Notes: generated by a model not told the origin, from the sequence alone. 64,000 nt of DNA from Lysinibacillus fusiformis (GCF_016925635.1 NZ_CP070490.1:2548001-2612000); one strand, 5' to 3'; counted from the first letter of the stretch, positions 1 through 8,290 are shown. A program made the numbers and translations.

Positions 1-22
1 AACAAAACACGATAAATATAAG

Positions 23-78
23 AACCGAACTATTCCGAAACACTTCATGAGCGTTTCATTGGATAGTTCGGTTTTTTT
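23..78. terminator. Hairpin with T-tract at the 3' side of the IS1182 remnant
   Basis: Arms 23-33 and 63-73 are complementary over 11 bp. CC at 35-36 and GG at 61-62 extend the stem past a one-base bulge, and a run of T follows at 72-78. It has the form of a Rho-independent terminator reading rightward. It may end a gene left of the window or form part of the IS end; a comparable hairpin lies just past the 3' end of the other IS1182 copy near 14,205-14,245. Confidence 0.6.
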
Positions 79-140
79 GTTTGTCGAAACATCCGTATCT
101 CAACCTCTTTTCTATTTTTAACGTTGTCTCTTAATAGTCC

Positions 141-538
141 TTAGCTACTGGCTGTGAACTTTCTTAAATTCACGGCCAGTAATGCGAGCCCCATTTCGCT
201 TGCTATCCTCGATTTTCCTCTTACAGAAAATCGAGTGAAACCCAAATTAGCCTTCAAGAATCCAAAAAACTGGTTCCACGTCGATTTTGCGTTTTCGATA
301 AATAGCATTCGTTTTCTCCTCTGAAAGCTTGGCTCTAACATATTCTTTTGCTGTTCCCATTTTTCATTCAACATGATTTTCCGATTGGTGCCTTCTTTTG
401 CTTTTGTACAAGATGAACGGAATGGACATCCTGAACAGTCTTCACACTCGTAGATGTTGAACGTACGTTGGAAGCCTGTACGATCATTCCATACAGATTG
501 ATACTTCAATTCTAGACGTTTCTGATGAGGGCATGCTT
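141..538 (-). pseudogene. IS1182-family transposase remnant (C-terminal part)
   Basis: The reading frame matches the C-terminal third of the IS1182-type transposase at 14,223-15,828. It shares the cysteine cluster C-E-D-C-S-x-C-P-F-R-S and the tail RFSVRGKS...NLRKFTA. The N-terminal two thirds are missing, and homology stops near 538 just after a CPHQ segment. Between the EKWEQQK and FGFLKAN motifs the residues differ completely from the other copy although the length is kept, which points to a pair of compensating frameshifts. It therefore cannot encode an active transposase. It lies upstream of flgM and is read away from it. This is a dead IS scar. Confidence 0.8.
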
Positions 539-560
539 ATAGCCCTTTAATTTAAAAATA

Positions 561-593
561 ATAGACAAAGTCGAAAAAATCGACTTTGTCTAT
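561..593. repeat. 13-bp perfect inverted repeat, probable IS end
   Basis: Arms 561-573 and 581-593 are perfectly complementary around a 7-base A-rich loop. It sits beside the truncated IS1182 copy and directly before the terminator at 601-637, so it is probably part of the IS end or a second intrinsic hairpin. No T-tract follows directly. Confidence 0.55.
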
Positions 594-600
594 AGTCTGG

Positions 601-637
601 GATGACTCTAAAATTTTTTTTGGAGTCATCTTTTTTT
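601..637. terminator. Rho-independent terminator upstream of flgM
   Basis: GATGACTC at 601-608 pairs with GAGTCATC at 623-630. A-T pairs between AAAA and TTTT extend the stem inward, and a T7 run follows at 631-637. It would insulate flgM from rightward transcription out of the IS scar. I see no convincing SigD or SigA promoter in the 70 bases between it and flgM. Confidence 0.7.
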
Positions 638-710
638 ATGTAAAACCTTCACATTTTGTAAGACAATCCGAAATAATAATAAGTTAAGCTTTTTAGATAG
701 GAGGGGAATT

Positions 711-971
711 ATGAAAATTACATCTTATGGTGTCAATGCTGTGAACGCCTATAAAAATCAAACTCGTAACGTTAAATCCACGGAAAATAAAACATCCTTT
801 GCCGATAAAATTGAAATTTCAAAGGCAGCGCAGGAAATGCAAGGTTTTTCCACATACGGTTCAGAGCGTGCTGACCGAATGCAACAGCTCAAGGCAGATA
901 TCGATTCCGGCGCTTACAAAGTCAATGCGCGTCAAGTTGCAAAAGATATGTTGAAATATTATCGTTTCTAG
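711..971 (+). CDS. flgM: FlgM, anti-sigma factor of SigD
   Basis: This 86-residue protein has the FlgM pattern: N-terminal MKITSYG-x-NAVNAY, a low-complexity polar middle, and a C-terminal helical half containing KIEISKAA, then R-x-x-QLKADIDSGAYKVN-x-x-x-VA-x-x-ML. In Bacillaceae FlgM binds SigD (FliA) in the cytoplasm and blocks late flagellar transcription until it is exported through the completed hook-basal body. The ATG follows a strong GGAGGGG site. It heads the order flgM-flgN-flgK-flgL known from Bacillus subtilis; the comF genes that usually lie upstream are not next to it here, where IS debris is found instead. Length is normal for the family. Confidence 0.93.
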   Translation: MKITSYGVNAVNAYKNQTRNVKSTENKTSFADKIEISKAAQEMQGFSTYGSERADRMQQLKADIDSGAYKVNARQVAKDMLKYYRF

Positions 972-998
972 AGAATAGCAGAAAGGGTGTTAAGCAAG

Positions 999-1499
999 AT
1001 GTCTATAGAAGTGATTTTTTCTACATTAACCAAGCTAGAACGAATGCATAAAAGTTTACTCGAACTAGCCTTTAAAAAAACAGAAATCATTAAAGTGGGT
1101 GACATACAAGCACTCGACCAAATGCTAAAGGATGAGCAGGCACATGTAGCGGCTATTGATAAGCTCGAGCAACAGCGTCAAATACAGGTAACGGAGTACC
1201 TGGGAGCGAAAGGGTTCGCTCCTACTGACAAAATGACTGTCGCCGATGTCATTGAGGCTGCTGAACAAGAGTCTGAAAAAGAAACCCTTTCAGTCGTTCG
1301 CAATCGTCTATTACTCGTTATTGATAACTTACGTAAACAAAATGATTTAAATCAAAAATTAGTATTCCAGTCACTACAATTTGTGAATCTCACATTAGAT
1401 GCGCTACGTCCACGCCCAGAGCAATTTAATTACTCTGGCAATGAGGTACGTGGCACCAATACCGTTACAAAAAAATCATATTTCGATTCTCAAGCATAG
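999..1499 (+). CDS. flgN: FlgN-type chaperone for FlgK/FlgL
   Basis: An all-helical protein of about 166 residues sits between flgM and flgK, the position of flgN (yvyG) in Bacillus. FlgN proteins bind the C-termini of FlgK and FlgL in the cytoplasm and deliver them to the export gate. The frame opens at a GTG at 987, but the ATG at 999 is better spaced from the GAAAGGG site at 981-987, so I prefer the shorter form. The sequence has the typical long helices (LTKLERMHKSLLELA..., LVIDNLRKQNDLNQKLV) and a disordered tail. Identification rests more on position and helical character than on sharp motifs. Confidence 0.85.
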   Translation: MSIEVIFSTLTKLERMHKSLLELAFKKTEIIKVGDIQALDQMLKDEQAHVAAIDKLEQQRQIQVTEYLGAKGFAPTDKMTVADVIEAAEQESEKETLSVVRNRLLLVIDNLRKQNDLNQKLVFQSLQFVNLTLDALRPRPEQFNYSGNEVRGTNTVTKKSYFDSQA

Positions 1500-1564
1500 A
1501 TTTTTGCACTTGTGCAGAAAGCGGATGCTTGATTTACTTGATCGAGGAAAAGGAAGGAAAAAGA

Positions 1565-3112
1565 ATGCGCTCTACATTTATGGGCTTAGAGACAAGCCGA
1601 AGCGGTTTATTCACACAGCAATCAGCTTTATATACAACGGGACATAATATTTCAAATGCCAATACACTAGGCTACTCCCGCCAGCGTGTCAACATGCAAG
1701 CAACACCCGGTTTTCCAACGGCAGGATTAAACACACCTTATTTTCCAGGACATATGGGGACAGGGGTAGAAGCACATTCGGTTCAGCGTATACGTGATGA
1801 ATTCGTCGACCGTCAATTCCGCCAAGAAACAAATAAACTCGGTTACTGGCAATCGACAACCAAATCGATTTCGCAAATGGAAGATATTATGTCCGAGCCA
1901 TCCGAGTTTGGGATTAATCAAGCGTTTACTGAATTTTGGAAGTCAATGGAAGACGTAATAGCTGACCCTAAGGATACGGCAGCGCGTCAAGTTATGATTT
2001 CAAAAGGGCAGTCGTTAGCAGAGTCATTCAACTATATGGATACACAGTTAAAGTTAATTCAAGGAAATATAGGAAATGAAATCAATGTCGTAACAGGCGA
2101 AGCGAACAGCCTATTAAAACAAATTGCCGATTTAAACAGGCAAATTCAATCAATCGAGCCGAATGGCTATATGCCGAACGATTTATATGATGCACGTGAC
2201 ATTTTATTAGATCGATTAAATGAAATTATTCCTGTATCCATTTCGTATGAGAAATCGGGCGGTAATGCCTTGGCAATTGCTGAAGGAAGCATGACAGTTA
2301 TTTTTAGACCAACCAATGGAAGTGCAGCGATTGAACTTGTAAAAGGGAAGGACTACACGACACTACAAACGCTAGATACAGCAGATCAAGCAATAAATGG
2401 AGAAGTCGATGAACCTAATACAAATGGCTATTTTGGATTTAAAGAGATTAGTGTAGTTGGTATTGATGGCACTACTTCTCCAATTAATTATAATCAGTTA
2501 GAACCAAGTAAAGGGAAACTTCTATCGTTGATCGATGCTTACGGTCATAGTAATGGAAAAGGGATTTATCCTGAGATGCTAACACAACTGGACTTATTAG
2601 CAAATGAGTTTGCAACAGTGTTTAATACTCAGCATAAATTAGGGGCTGATTTAAACGGTGATATGGGTGAAGACTTCTTTGTTATCAACAATACGACTAG
2701 TACAGCAATTACGGCACGCAATATTTCAGTTGGCATTAAGGAGCCTAAAAAATTGGCAGTTTCAGATACACCAGGTGAAGAAAGTAACAACAAAAACATG
2801 CTAACTCTTTCTGCATTACAATCTGCAGTCCAAGGAAATTTGCAAGGTGGTACATTCCAAACGTTTTACAAATCACTTATCGGTGATCTTGGCGTTAAAG
2901 GACAGCAGGCGAAGACATTAGAATTTAACACAACGACAATCCATTTACAAATCGAGAACAATCGTGCGGCTCATAACTCGGTATCATTAGACGAAGAGAT
3001 GACCAATATGATTACATTCCAGCAGGCGTATAATGCTAATGCACGAATGATCACATTAATTGATGAAACTTTAGACAAAATCATCAACGGGATGGGCCGC
3101 GTAGGATTATAG
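1565..3112 (+). CDS. flgK: FlgK, hook-filament junction protein 1
   Basis: This 515-residue protein begins MRSTFMGLETSRSGL, the standard FlgK N-terminus, with the rod/hook signature GHNISNANTLGYSRQRV near residues 30-46. It ends in the matching helix TFQQAYNANARMITLIDETLDKIINGMGRVGL. The two ends pair to form the polymerising core and the middle is variable. A longer frame starts at 1529, but the ATG at 1565 has the AAGGAAGG site and the family N-terminus. FlgK is exported and joins the hook to the filament. It lies 14 bases before flgL, consistent with one operon. Confidence 0.96.
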   Translation: MRSTFMGLETSRSGLFTQQSALYTTGHNISNANTLGYSRQRVNMQATPGFPTAGLNTPYFPGHMGTGVEAHSVQRIRDEFVDRQFRQETNKLGYWQSTTKSISQMEDIMSEPSEFGINQAFTEFWKSMEDVIADPKDTAARQVMISKGQSLAESFNYMDTQLKLIQGNIGNEINVVTGEANSLLKQIADLNRQIQSIEPNGYMPNDLYDARDILLDRLNEIIPVSISYEKSGGNALAIAEGSMTVIFRPTNGSAAIELVKGKDYTTLQTLDTADQAINGEVDEPNTNGYFGFKEISVVGIDGTTSPINYNQLEPSKGKLLSLIDAYGHSNGKGIYPEMLTQLDLLANEFATVFNTQHKLGADLNGDMGEDFFVINNTTSTAITARNISVGIKEPKKLAVSDTPGEESNNKNMLTLSALQSAVQGNLQGGTFQTFYKSLIGDLGVKGQQAKTLEFNTTTIHLQIENNRAAHNSVSLDEEMTNMITFQQAYNANARMITLIDETLDKIINGMGRVGL

Positions 3113-3125
3113 GGAGGTTTTTAAT

Positions 3126-4049
3126 ATGCGTGTTACACAATCGATGTTATCGAATAATATGCTTCGAAATTTAAATACAAACTACAATAAAATGTCAACA
3201 TATCAAGATCAGCTTAACTCTGGTAAAATGATTAACCGCCCATCAGACGATCCAGTAGTAGCGGTAAAAGGAATGGGCTACCGTATTGATTTAGATAAGA
3301 TAGAGCAATACCAAAGAAATATACGCCAAGCACATACTTGGTTAGACTCAACAGATAAAGCGTTAGATCAAGTAGGTAATGTACTTAATCGTGTAAAGTC
3401 GTTAATTGTAAAAGCTGCTAACGATACGAATACAACTGCTGATCGCCAAAAGATTAATCAAGAAATTACACAAATTAAGCAGCATATTCAAGATTTAGCC
3501 AACACAAAGGTTGCGGAAAATTATATTTTCTCAGGAACGAATACAAGTAGTCCACTATTTAAAACGGATGGGACAATCCAAACGCCTACAGATTTAACGG
3601 GATTAGAAAAACCGATTGAAGTGAATGTATTTGATGGAATTAAGGTGCAAATTAATACAGGTGGCGTTGACCTGTTTGGGAATATTGACAACTTCATGAC
3701 CGAGCTTCAAGATTTATTGAATTCAGACACATCAGGGGAGAAAATTGGCCAGGCGTTAGGGGCTAGCTTTACAAATGGAGCAAGTCCCACTATTCCAGGG
3801 CTTGATGCGCTAACAGAAGCCCTATTAGTAAAACGTGCAGAAATCGGAGCAAAGCAAAACCGTGTTGAGTTAATGGAAGAGCGTCTATCATTGCAAGAAA
3901 TAAACATATCCAAACAAATGTCTTTAAACGAAGATACTGACTATGCAAAAACAATTACAAAAATGGTAACCGCAGAATCAATCCATCAAGCCTCCCTATC
4001 TGTAGGTGCGAAAATAATTCAGCAAACTTTAGTTGACTTCATCCGTTAG
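3126..4049 (+). CDS. flgL: FlgL, hook-filament junction protein 3
   Basis: This 307-residue protein begins MRVTQSMLSNNMLRNLNTNY with flagellin-like N-terminal heptads (YQDQLNSGKMINRPSDDPVVA near 27-47). It ends in a flagellin-like C-terminal helix (YAKTITKMVTAESIHQASLSVGAKIIQQTLVDFIR). FlgL is secreted and caps FlgK to seed the filament. The ATG follows GGGAGG. Its stop codon lies inside a perfect 20-bp inverted repeat (4025-4068), described separately. In Bacillus the operon runs on into yviE-fliW-csrA; here 3.6 kb of repeats and insertion sequences separate them. Confidence 0.95.
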   Translation: MRVTQSMLSNNMLRNLNTNYNKMSTYQDQLNSGKMINRPSDDPVVAVKGMGYRIDLDKIEQYQRNIRQAHTWLDSTDKALDQVGNVLNRVKSLIVKAANDTNTTADRQKINQEITQIKQHIQDLANTKVAENYIFSGTNTSSPLFKTDGTIQTPTDLTGLEKPIEVNVFDGIKVQINTGGVDLFGNIDNFMTELQDLLNSDTSGEKIGQALGASFTNGASPTIPGLDALTEALLVKRAEIGAKQNRVELMEERLSLQEINISKQMSLNEDTDYAKTITKMVTAESIHQASLSVGAKIIQQTLVDFIR

Positions 4050-4068
4050 GATGAAGTCAACTAAAGTT
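4025..4068. repeat. 20-bp perfect inverted repeat across the flgL stop codon
   Basis: Arms 4025-4044 and 4049-4068 are perfectly complementary around the 4-base loop GTTA. The stop codon TAG is at 4047-4049, so the left arm is coding and the right arm is its exact inverted copy. No T-run follows (CTATGCTG), so it is not a standard intrinsic terminator, though the RNA hairpin would be very stable and could protect the 3' end of the flgK-flgL message. Confidence 0.85.
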
Positions 4069-4273
4069 CTATGCTGTTGAAAAAAGATGATGTCAACGGC
4101 AGAAAAAGCAACTTTGCAAGGTGAGAGGTTGATTTCCGTTCCGCCAGCGTCCTTTCCAATGGGTGTCCGATGAGCCGCTTCACTCACTGCGTTCGCTCCA
4201 GGGTCTCCTCTGTGACGCTATGAACTGCACCTAAAATATTGGACTTAAAATTCTACTGTAGGGGGTGCAGTTA

Positions 4274-4780
4274 GTGATTTCTGATGAACAAAAGTTAGCC
4301 GCAGTTCTAGCTTACTTTGAAGGAAAAGAAAGTACGTATCAGATTGCCAATCGATTACAGAGGGATTGACAGTACATTCGATTATGGATTGAATTATATC
4401 GCTATCATGGCATCGAAGGAATTATTCGTCCTCAAGGGTTCACGAATTACGAAGATTCTTTTAAAATAAAAGTAATTCAACACCTGATAGAGACGGGCGA
4501 TTCGCTCCTTCAGACTGCTGCGAAGTTTAATATTCCTTCTCGTGAAACCATTCGGAGATGGAAAAAACAATGGATGTCAAAGGCTGGAGAGGTGCTCTAT
4601 CAAATAGAAAAGGAGCACCAATCAATGCCAAAAAAACAACCACCTTCGTCCGATTTAAATGAAAAAACAACGGAAGAGTTAAAAGCGGAAATTGAGTATT
4701 TACGGATGGAAAACGCCTATTTAAAAAAGTTGAAAGCCTTAGTTCAAGAAAAGGAAGCCTTCAAACCGAAGAAAAAGTGA
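4274..4780 (+). pseudogene. IS3-family OrfA with an in-frame stop codon
   Basis: From the GTG at 4274 (after AGGGGG) the frame reads VISDEQKLAAVLAYFEGKES, then meets TGA at 4367-4369. It continues open through QYIRLWIELYRYHGIEGIIR and RETIRRWKKQW to a C-terminal leucine-zipper-like helix ending at 4780. The two helix-turn-helix segments are those of IS3 OrfA DNA-binding proteins. A single C-to-T change of a CGA Arg codon would explain the stop. Internal ATGs such as 4574 could give only the C-terminal part. Near the end, GAAAAAG could serve as the slippery site for -1 frameshifting into orfB. Confidence 0.8.
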
Positions 4781-5619
4781 GAGCTGTGTATGAGCTAAGG
4801 CTGGAATTTCCACTTCAAGCTCTATTAAAAGTAGCGAAACTTAAGAAAAGTACGTATTATTATCATCTTCAAAAATGGGTAAAACCAGATAAATATCAGG
4901 CGATTAAAGAACGAATCCAGACACTTTTTCATCACCATAAGGGGCGTTATGGCTATCGTCGTATTTGTCTTGCCCTCCGAAAAGAAGGGATTTTCATCAA
5001 CCATAAAACGGTCCAACGATTGATGAAAGAATTGGGCTTAAAAGGGACGATACGCCCTAAAAAATATCGTTCGTATAAAGGAACGGTGGGCTATGTCGCA
5101 GAGAATGTCTTCCAACGTGATTTTGAAGCCACTGCACCCAATCAGAAATGGGTAACCGATGTCACAGAGTTTAAAATAAATGGTCAAAAAATCTACGTAT
5201 CGGCTGTATTAGATTTATTCAATCGAGAGATCGTTGGATATGGGGTATCAAAATCACCTAATTTTGAGTTAGTTCAACAGTCTTTTAAAAAGGCGTTTAC
5301 GTATACAAAGTTATCGAAAAAGAGTGGCTTAATCATGCATTCTGATCAAGGATGGTTATATCAAATACCACGTTTTAAAGCGTTATTGGCAACGCACGAA
5401 ATCAAGCAAAGTATGCCACGGAAAGGAAATTGTTTAGATAATGCCGTGATAGAAAGCTTTTTTGGTATTCTGAAATCAGAATTTCTGTACACAACTACGT
5501 TTAGAAACTACGGAGAATTCAAAAAAGCGTTGGTAGACTATATCCACTACTACAATCATGAACGGATAAAAATAAAACTCAACGGAAAAAGTCCCGTTGA
5601 GTATCGAAAAGCTTCGTAA
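4777..5619 (+). CDS. IS3-family OrfB, DDE transposase catalytic subunit
   Basis: This 280-residue protein has an N-terminal HTH_21 region (HHHKGRYGYRRICLALRKEG) followed by an rve-type RNase H-fold core. The first Asp is in WVTDVTEF, the second in HSDQGWLYQ, and the Glu in DNAVIESFFGILKSEF, the D-D-(35)-E pattern of IS3. It overlaps the end of orfA by 4 bases in the -1 frame, so the active enzyme in this family is normally an OrfAB fusion made by frameshifting. The frame is intact, but with OrfA interrupted the element is probably not autonomous. Confidence 0.88.
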   Translation: MRAVYELRLEFPLQALLKVAKLKKSTYYYHLQKWVKPDKYQAIKERIQTLFHHHKGRYGYRRICLALRKEGIFINHKTVQRLMKELGLKGTIRPKKYRSYKGTVGYVAENVFQRDFEATAPNQKWVTDVTEFKINGQKIYVSAVLDLFNREIVGYGVSKSPNFELVQQSFKKAFTYTKLSKKSGLIMHSDQGWLYQIPRFKALLATHEIKQSMPRKGNCLDNAVIESFFGILKSEFLYTTTFRNYGEFKKALVDYIHYYNHERIKIKLNGKSPVEYRKAS

Positions 5620-5653
5620 AAAAGTTTATATTTTTGGGGTCAGATCAGACGCT

Positions 5654-5868
5654 GGCTCCACTCCAATCAACCATGCTGCAAAGTGTCTTTACTTTTTTTC
5701 AAAGTAGCATAGCGATCAAATCGCCCATTAACTGTATTCTTAGAGGGGATGAGCTCTTATTTTCAATGTGGAGAAGTGAAGCGTGACAAAACCTCTTCAT
5801 AAAGAGTAGTGAACACCTTCCCTTTATTTGAACACCTTTGCTAAAAAGTCAGTGGGTTGGAGTGGAAG
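5654..5868. other. Intergenic spacer between two IS insertions
   Basis: No gene is supported here. The stretch holds the outer parts of the two dispersed-repeat copies (CTCCACTCCAATCAACC at about 5655-5671, and its near-inverse GGTTGGAGTGGAAGG at about 5855-5869) with about 180 bases of AT-rich sequence between them. Confidence 0.5.
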
Positions 5869-5878
5869 GCTACTTGAC

Positions 5879-7469
5879 CATAGCCGTGTCCTTAGTGATT
5901 TCCTTTATTCGTGGGTTCATATTTCTCTTATCAAGGTATAGATAAGTACACTTGATAAAGGAGGTCCAGCAAAATGAAACCAGAAAATATTCAATTACTT
6001 GCGCCACTTTTTCAGATACTTGGGAAAAATGAAGTAAAAGAGGTGGGTAGATTATCGGGTTTTATTCAACGCGAGCGTTCGTTTAGTGCGGCACAATTTT
6101 TACACTTTCTGTTTTTGAAAAAGAGTGAGATTGTCAGTGATTCGCTTGAAACGCTTTGTACGGACTTGGCGGAGCAGGATATATTTATGACGAAATCGGC
6201 TCTTAATAAACGCTTTGATGAACGGGCTGTTACTTTTTTGGAAACCATTTTTGGACGATTATTCAAAACGCAGCTTCAACTCGCCTTCCCCAAGCTAACG
6301 GGATACACATTTACTCGAATACGTATTTTAGATAGCACAACGATCAAATTGCCAGATGCCTATCAGGGAAATTTTCAGGGTGTCCATTGTTCGTCTGTTA
6401 AAGTGCAAGTGGAGTTTGATTATTTAACCCAACAGCTACTTTATTTTGATTTAATGAACGGACGTGATGCCGATAATCCAGCAGGAATGACGCGATTACC
6501 TTTGATTCAGGAGAGAGAACTGGTTCTACAGGATTTAGGCTATTTTCAATTCGATTTTTTTAAAAAGGTGCACGCAAAAGGTGCTTTCTATATCACAAAA
6601 ACGAAAAAAGATACGCAATTGTTTGTCGAAGTAAGTCATCCACCTCGTCATCCAAATGGGAAATTGATTGAAAGTCGCCGTTACAAACAAATTCATTTAG
6701 AAGAAATCGCATTAGATATGGTACGTGGCGAATACAAAGAGTGGTCCCAATTATTTGTAGGACGACACGAAAAAATGCCTGCACGTTGTATTCTCTATCG
6801 CCTCTCAGAGGAACAGAAAAAAGAGCTACACAAGCGGGAAAAAAGAAGACGTCAAAAGAAACAAGGGCAAGTCCATAAAAATGAAGTAGAACAAATACCT
6901 GGAGTGGTCATCTATTTAACAAATGTATCAGAGGATATGCCAGCAAGTGAAATTCATGAACTTTACCGATTACGCTGGCAAATCGAGCTCTTATTTAAAA
7001 CATGGAAATCAGATTTAGAAGTCGATAAGGTGAAGAAGGTGAAGATTGAACGATGGTTATGTCATTTCTATCTTCAAAGTATTGTGCTTTTATTGACTGA
7101 AATGATCATGGGAATGATGAGAAATGATCTATGGGTGACAAGAAAACGGAGGATTAGTGAAAGAAAGACGGTCCGGTTGATTGCGAAACAAATAAATCGA
7201 CTTTTAAAAAGTATGTGGCATTCGAAAAAACAGCTATATGTCTATTTCGATACGCTCACCCGAAACGTTTCGTCATTTTGCCTAAAGTGTAAAAAACGCA
7301 AAACTTCTTAAAAGTCGATGTAAACCCAATATTTGGATGGATAATTTGTATAGTTTATTTAGTGAGGCCATTTTTCCCTCACTCCTTGTGTAATACCCAT
7401 TTTAAACAGAAGATAAACACACGAAAATCTGGCATAGGATGTCTGATGTTTTCTTAAGGACACGGCTAT
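5879..7469 (+). mobile_element. Complete IS4-family (IS231-type) insertion sequence
   Basis: The 16-bp perfect terminal inverted repeat CATAGCCGTGTCCTTA occurs at 5879-5894 and, inverted, at 7454-7469. The 10-bp direct repeat GCTACTTGAC flanks it at 5869-5878 and 7470-7479. A length of 1,591 bp with a single transposase gene fits the IS231 group of IS4, whose target duplications are 10-12 bp. It is structurally complete and may be active or recently inserted. Confidence 0.9.
5974..7311 (+). CDS. IS4-family transposase
   Basis: This 445-residue DDE transposase has the first Asp in RILDSTTIKLPDAY (about residues 117-130), the second near NGRDADNPAG, and the IS4 signature Y-(2)-R-(3)-E-(6)-K in YRLRWQIELLFKTWK (near residue 330). 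It starts at an ATG behind AAAGGAGG. The frame is uninterrupted and full length for IS231-type enzymes. It lies within intact inverted repeats and target duplications, so it probably can still act. A basic C-terminal tail follows the catalytic core. It has no role in the flagellar genes around it. Confidence 0.92.
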   Translation: MKPENIQLLAPLFQILGKNEVKEVGRLSGFIQRERSFSAAQFLHFLFLKKSEIVSDSLETLCTDLAEQDIFMTKSALNKRFDERAVTFLETIFGRLFKTQLQLAFPKLTGYTFTRIRILDSTTIKLPDAYQGNFQGVHCSSVKVQVEFDYLTQQLLYFDLMNGRDADNPAGMTRLPLIQERELVLQDLGYFQFDFFKKVHAKGAFYITKTKKDTQLFVEVSHPPRHPNGKLIESRRYKQIHLEEIALDMVRGEYKEWSQLFVGRHEKMPARCILYRLSEEQKKELHKREKRRRQKKQGQVHKNEVEQIPGVVIYLTNVSEDMPASEIHELYRLRWQIELLFKTWKSDLEVDKVKKVKIERWLCHFYLQSIVLLLTEMIMGMMRNDLWVTRKRRISERKTVRLIAKQINRLLKSMWHSKKQLYVYFDTLTRNVSSFCLKCKKRKTS

Positions 7470-7712
7470 GGCTACTTGACTCCCGTGGGATCGCGAGACA
7501 GGCCTCTCAACGGAGCGATAGCGGAGGTCGCCCATAGGAAAGCAAGTAGCCTGCAACGGAAATCCATTTTCACCTTTCAATTGACTGTTTTGTTTTTCAA
7601 CACTAAAGTTCTGTAATGAAAGCGAAGCGACAGTCACAAGGGTTTTAATAGAAAAGTTATTTCATCCGTTAATAACTACTAACATCAGGTCCTAGAAAGG
7701 GGAGGGATTTGC
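7470..7712. other. Spacer between the IS4 element and yviE
   Basis: It holds the remainder of dispersed-repeat copy 2 up to about 7568, then AT-rich sequence. The piece CACTAAAGTTCTGTAATG near 7602 recalls ACTAAAGTTCTATGCTG after flgL at 4060, and TTTCATCCGTTAATAA near 7660 recalls TTCATCCGTTAG at the flgL end, so some flgL-proximal sequence may have been duplicated. No gene or clear promoter was seen. Confidence 0.4.
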
Positions 7713-8279
7713 GTGCAAGTACCACGTATGGAGATGACACGTCAAGGTATCCAACTCCACATGAAAACGATTCCTGCTGAGCAGCGAATAGAGCAAAAGC
7801 CTGCTGATTTACAAATCGAACAACCAGCAGCCGTTCTAGAAATAAAAACGACTAGACCCACATTAAATATGGACAGAAGTAAATTTTTGGGGGATTTGGG
7901 GTTTAAAGAAATGGGCGTAGTCATAGCGGAATATGCGGATAAAGGACGTAAAGATTTACTTAGTGGGATTGCGCGTCGTGCTCAAGAAGGAAGGAAGTTG
8001 ATGTTAAGTGCGGGAAAAGGACAGGGAGCACAGCCCATTCAGTCCATTGCAAAAGAAAACTACGGACCGAAACGACCTGGCCCATATAATATTAAATTTA
8101 TCCCTTCTTATCAATCGATTAAAATACAATACAAACCTAGTAGTGTAGACATCCAGGTACAACCTCAAAAACCAAAAATTGATGTGATGATTCAAAAACC
8201 AATTCATGAATACACAAAAGGCAAAACACAAATCGATGTTTTACAATATCCATCAATAACGATTAATTGGACTATTTAA
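7713..8279 (+). CDS. yviE: YviE-like DUF6470 protein of the flagellar operon
   Basis: A 188-residue protein starts at GTG behind AAAGGGGAGGG. It sits immediately before fliW and csrA, the place of yviE in Bacillus subtilis. Visible features are an N-terminal beta-rich part with repeated short charged strands, a central KEMGVVIAEYADKGRKDLLSGIARRA helix, and a C-terminal half with repeated I-x-x-Q-x-x-P strands (SIKIQYKPSSVDIQVQPQKPKIDV). Its biochemical function is not known to me. The stop codon is followed within 12 bases by fliW, and the GGAG site of fliW overlaps the end of this gene, so the two are probably co-translated. Confidence 0.8.
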   Translation: MQVPRMEMTRQGIQLHMKTIPAEQRIEQKPADLQIEQPAAVLEIKTTRPTLNMDRSKFLGDLGFKEMGVVIAEYADKGRKDLLSGIARRAQEGRKLMLSAGKGQGAQPIQSIAKENYGPKRPGPYNIKFIPSYQSIKIQYKPSSVDIQVQPQKPKIDVMIQKPIHEYTKGKTQIDVLQYPSITINWTI

Positions 8280-8290
8280 AGGAGAATTTG

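Larger units (their letters stand above)
4220..5647 (+). mobile_element. IS3-family (IS150-type) insertion sequence
   Basis: The left end TGAACTGCACCTAAAAT (4221) and the complement of the right end TGATCTGACCCCAAAAA (ending 5647) form imperfect inverted repeats. The direct repeat GACGCT flanks the element (4214-4219 and 5648-5653), consistent with a target-site duplication, though the exact length is ambiguous. It carries orfA and orfB in overlapping -1-related frames, as in IS150. It interrupts dispersed-repeat copy 1, downstream of flgL. Confidence 0.8.
4120..5668. repeat. GC-rich dispersed repeat, copy 1, split by an IS3 element
   Basis: The left half (about 4128-4219) contains TTTCCGTTCCGCC and TCACTGCGTTCGCTCC. 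The right half (about 5648-5668) contains CTCCACTCCAATCAACC. Joined at the insertion site they form a roughly 110-bp element of a kind I recall scattered between genes in Bacillus and Lysinibacillus. A second copy in the opposite orientation surrounds the IS4 element (about 5848-7568). Function is unknown; homology of the halves is judged by eye. Confidence 0.5.
5848..7568. repeat. GC-rich dispersed repeat, copy 2 (inverted), split by an IS4 element
   Basis: The segment left of the IS (about 5848-5878, GTTGGAGTGGAAGGCTACTT) and the segment right of it (about 7470-7568, containing CTCCCGTGGGATCGCGAGAC and GCAACGGAAATCC) form one element when joined. It reads on the minus strand like copy 1 on the plus strand: TTTCCGTT at one end and CTCCAACC at the other. 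The arms CTACTTG and CAAGTAG suggest internal dyad structure. Confidence 0.5.

Noticed and set aside
641..680. SigD promoter for flgM (TAAA and CCGAAATAA)
   Set aside because: Spacing is 23 bases, too long for SigD, and the -10 is off consensus.
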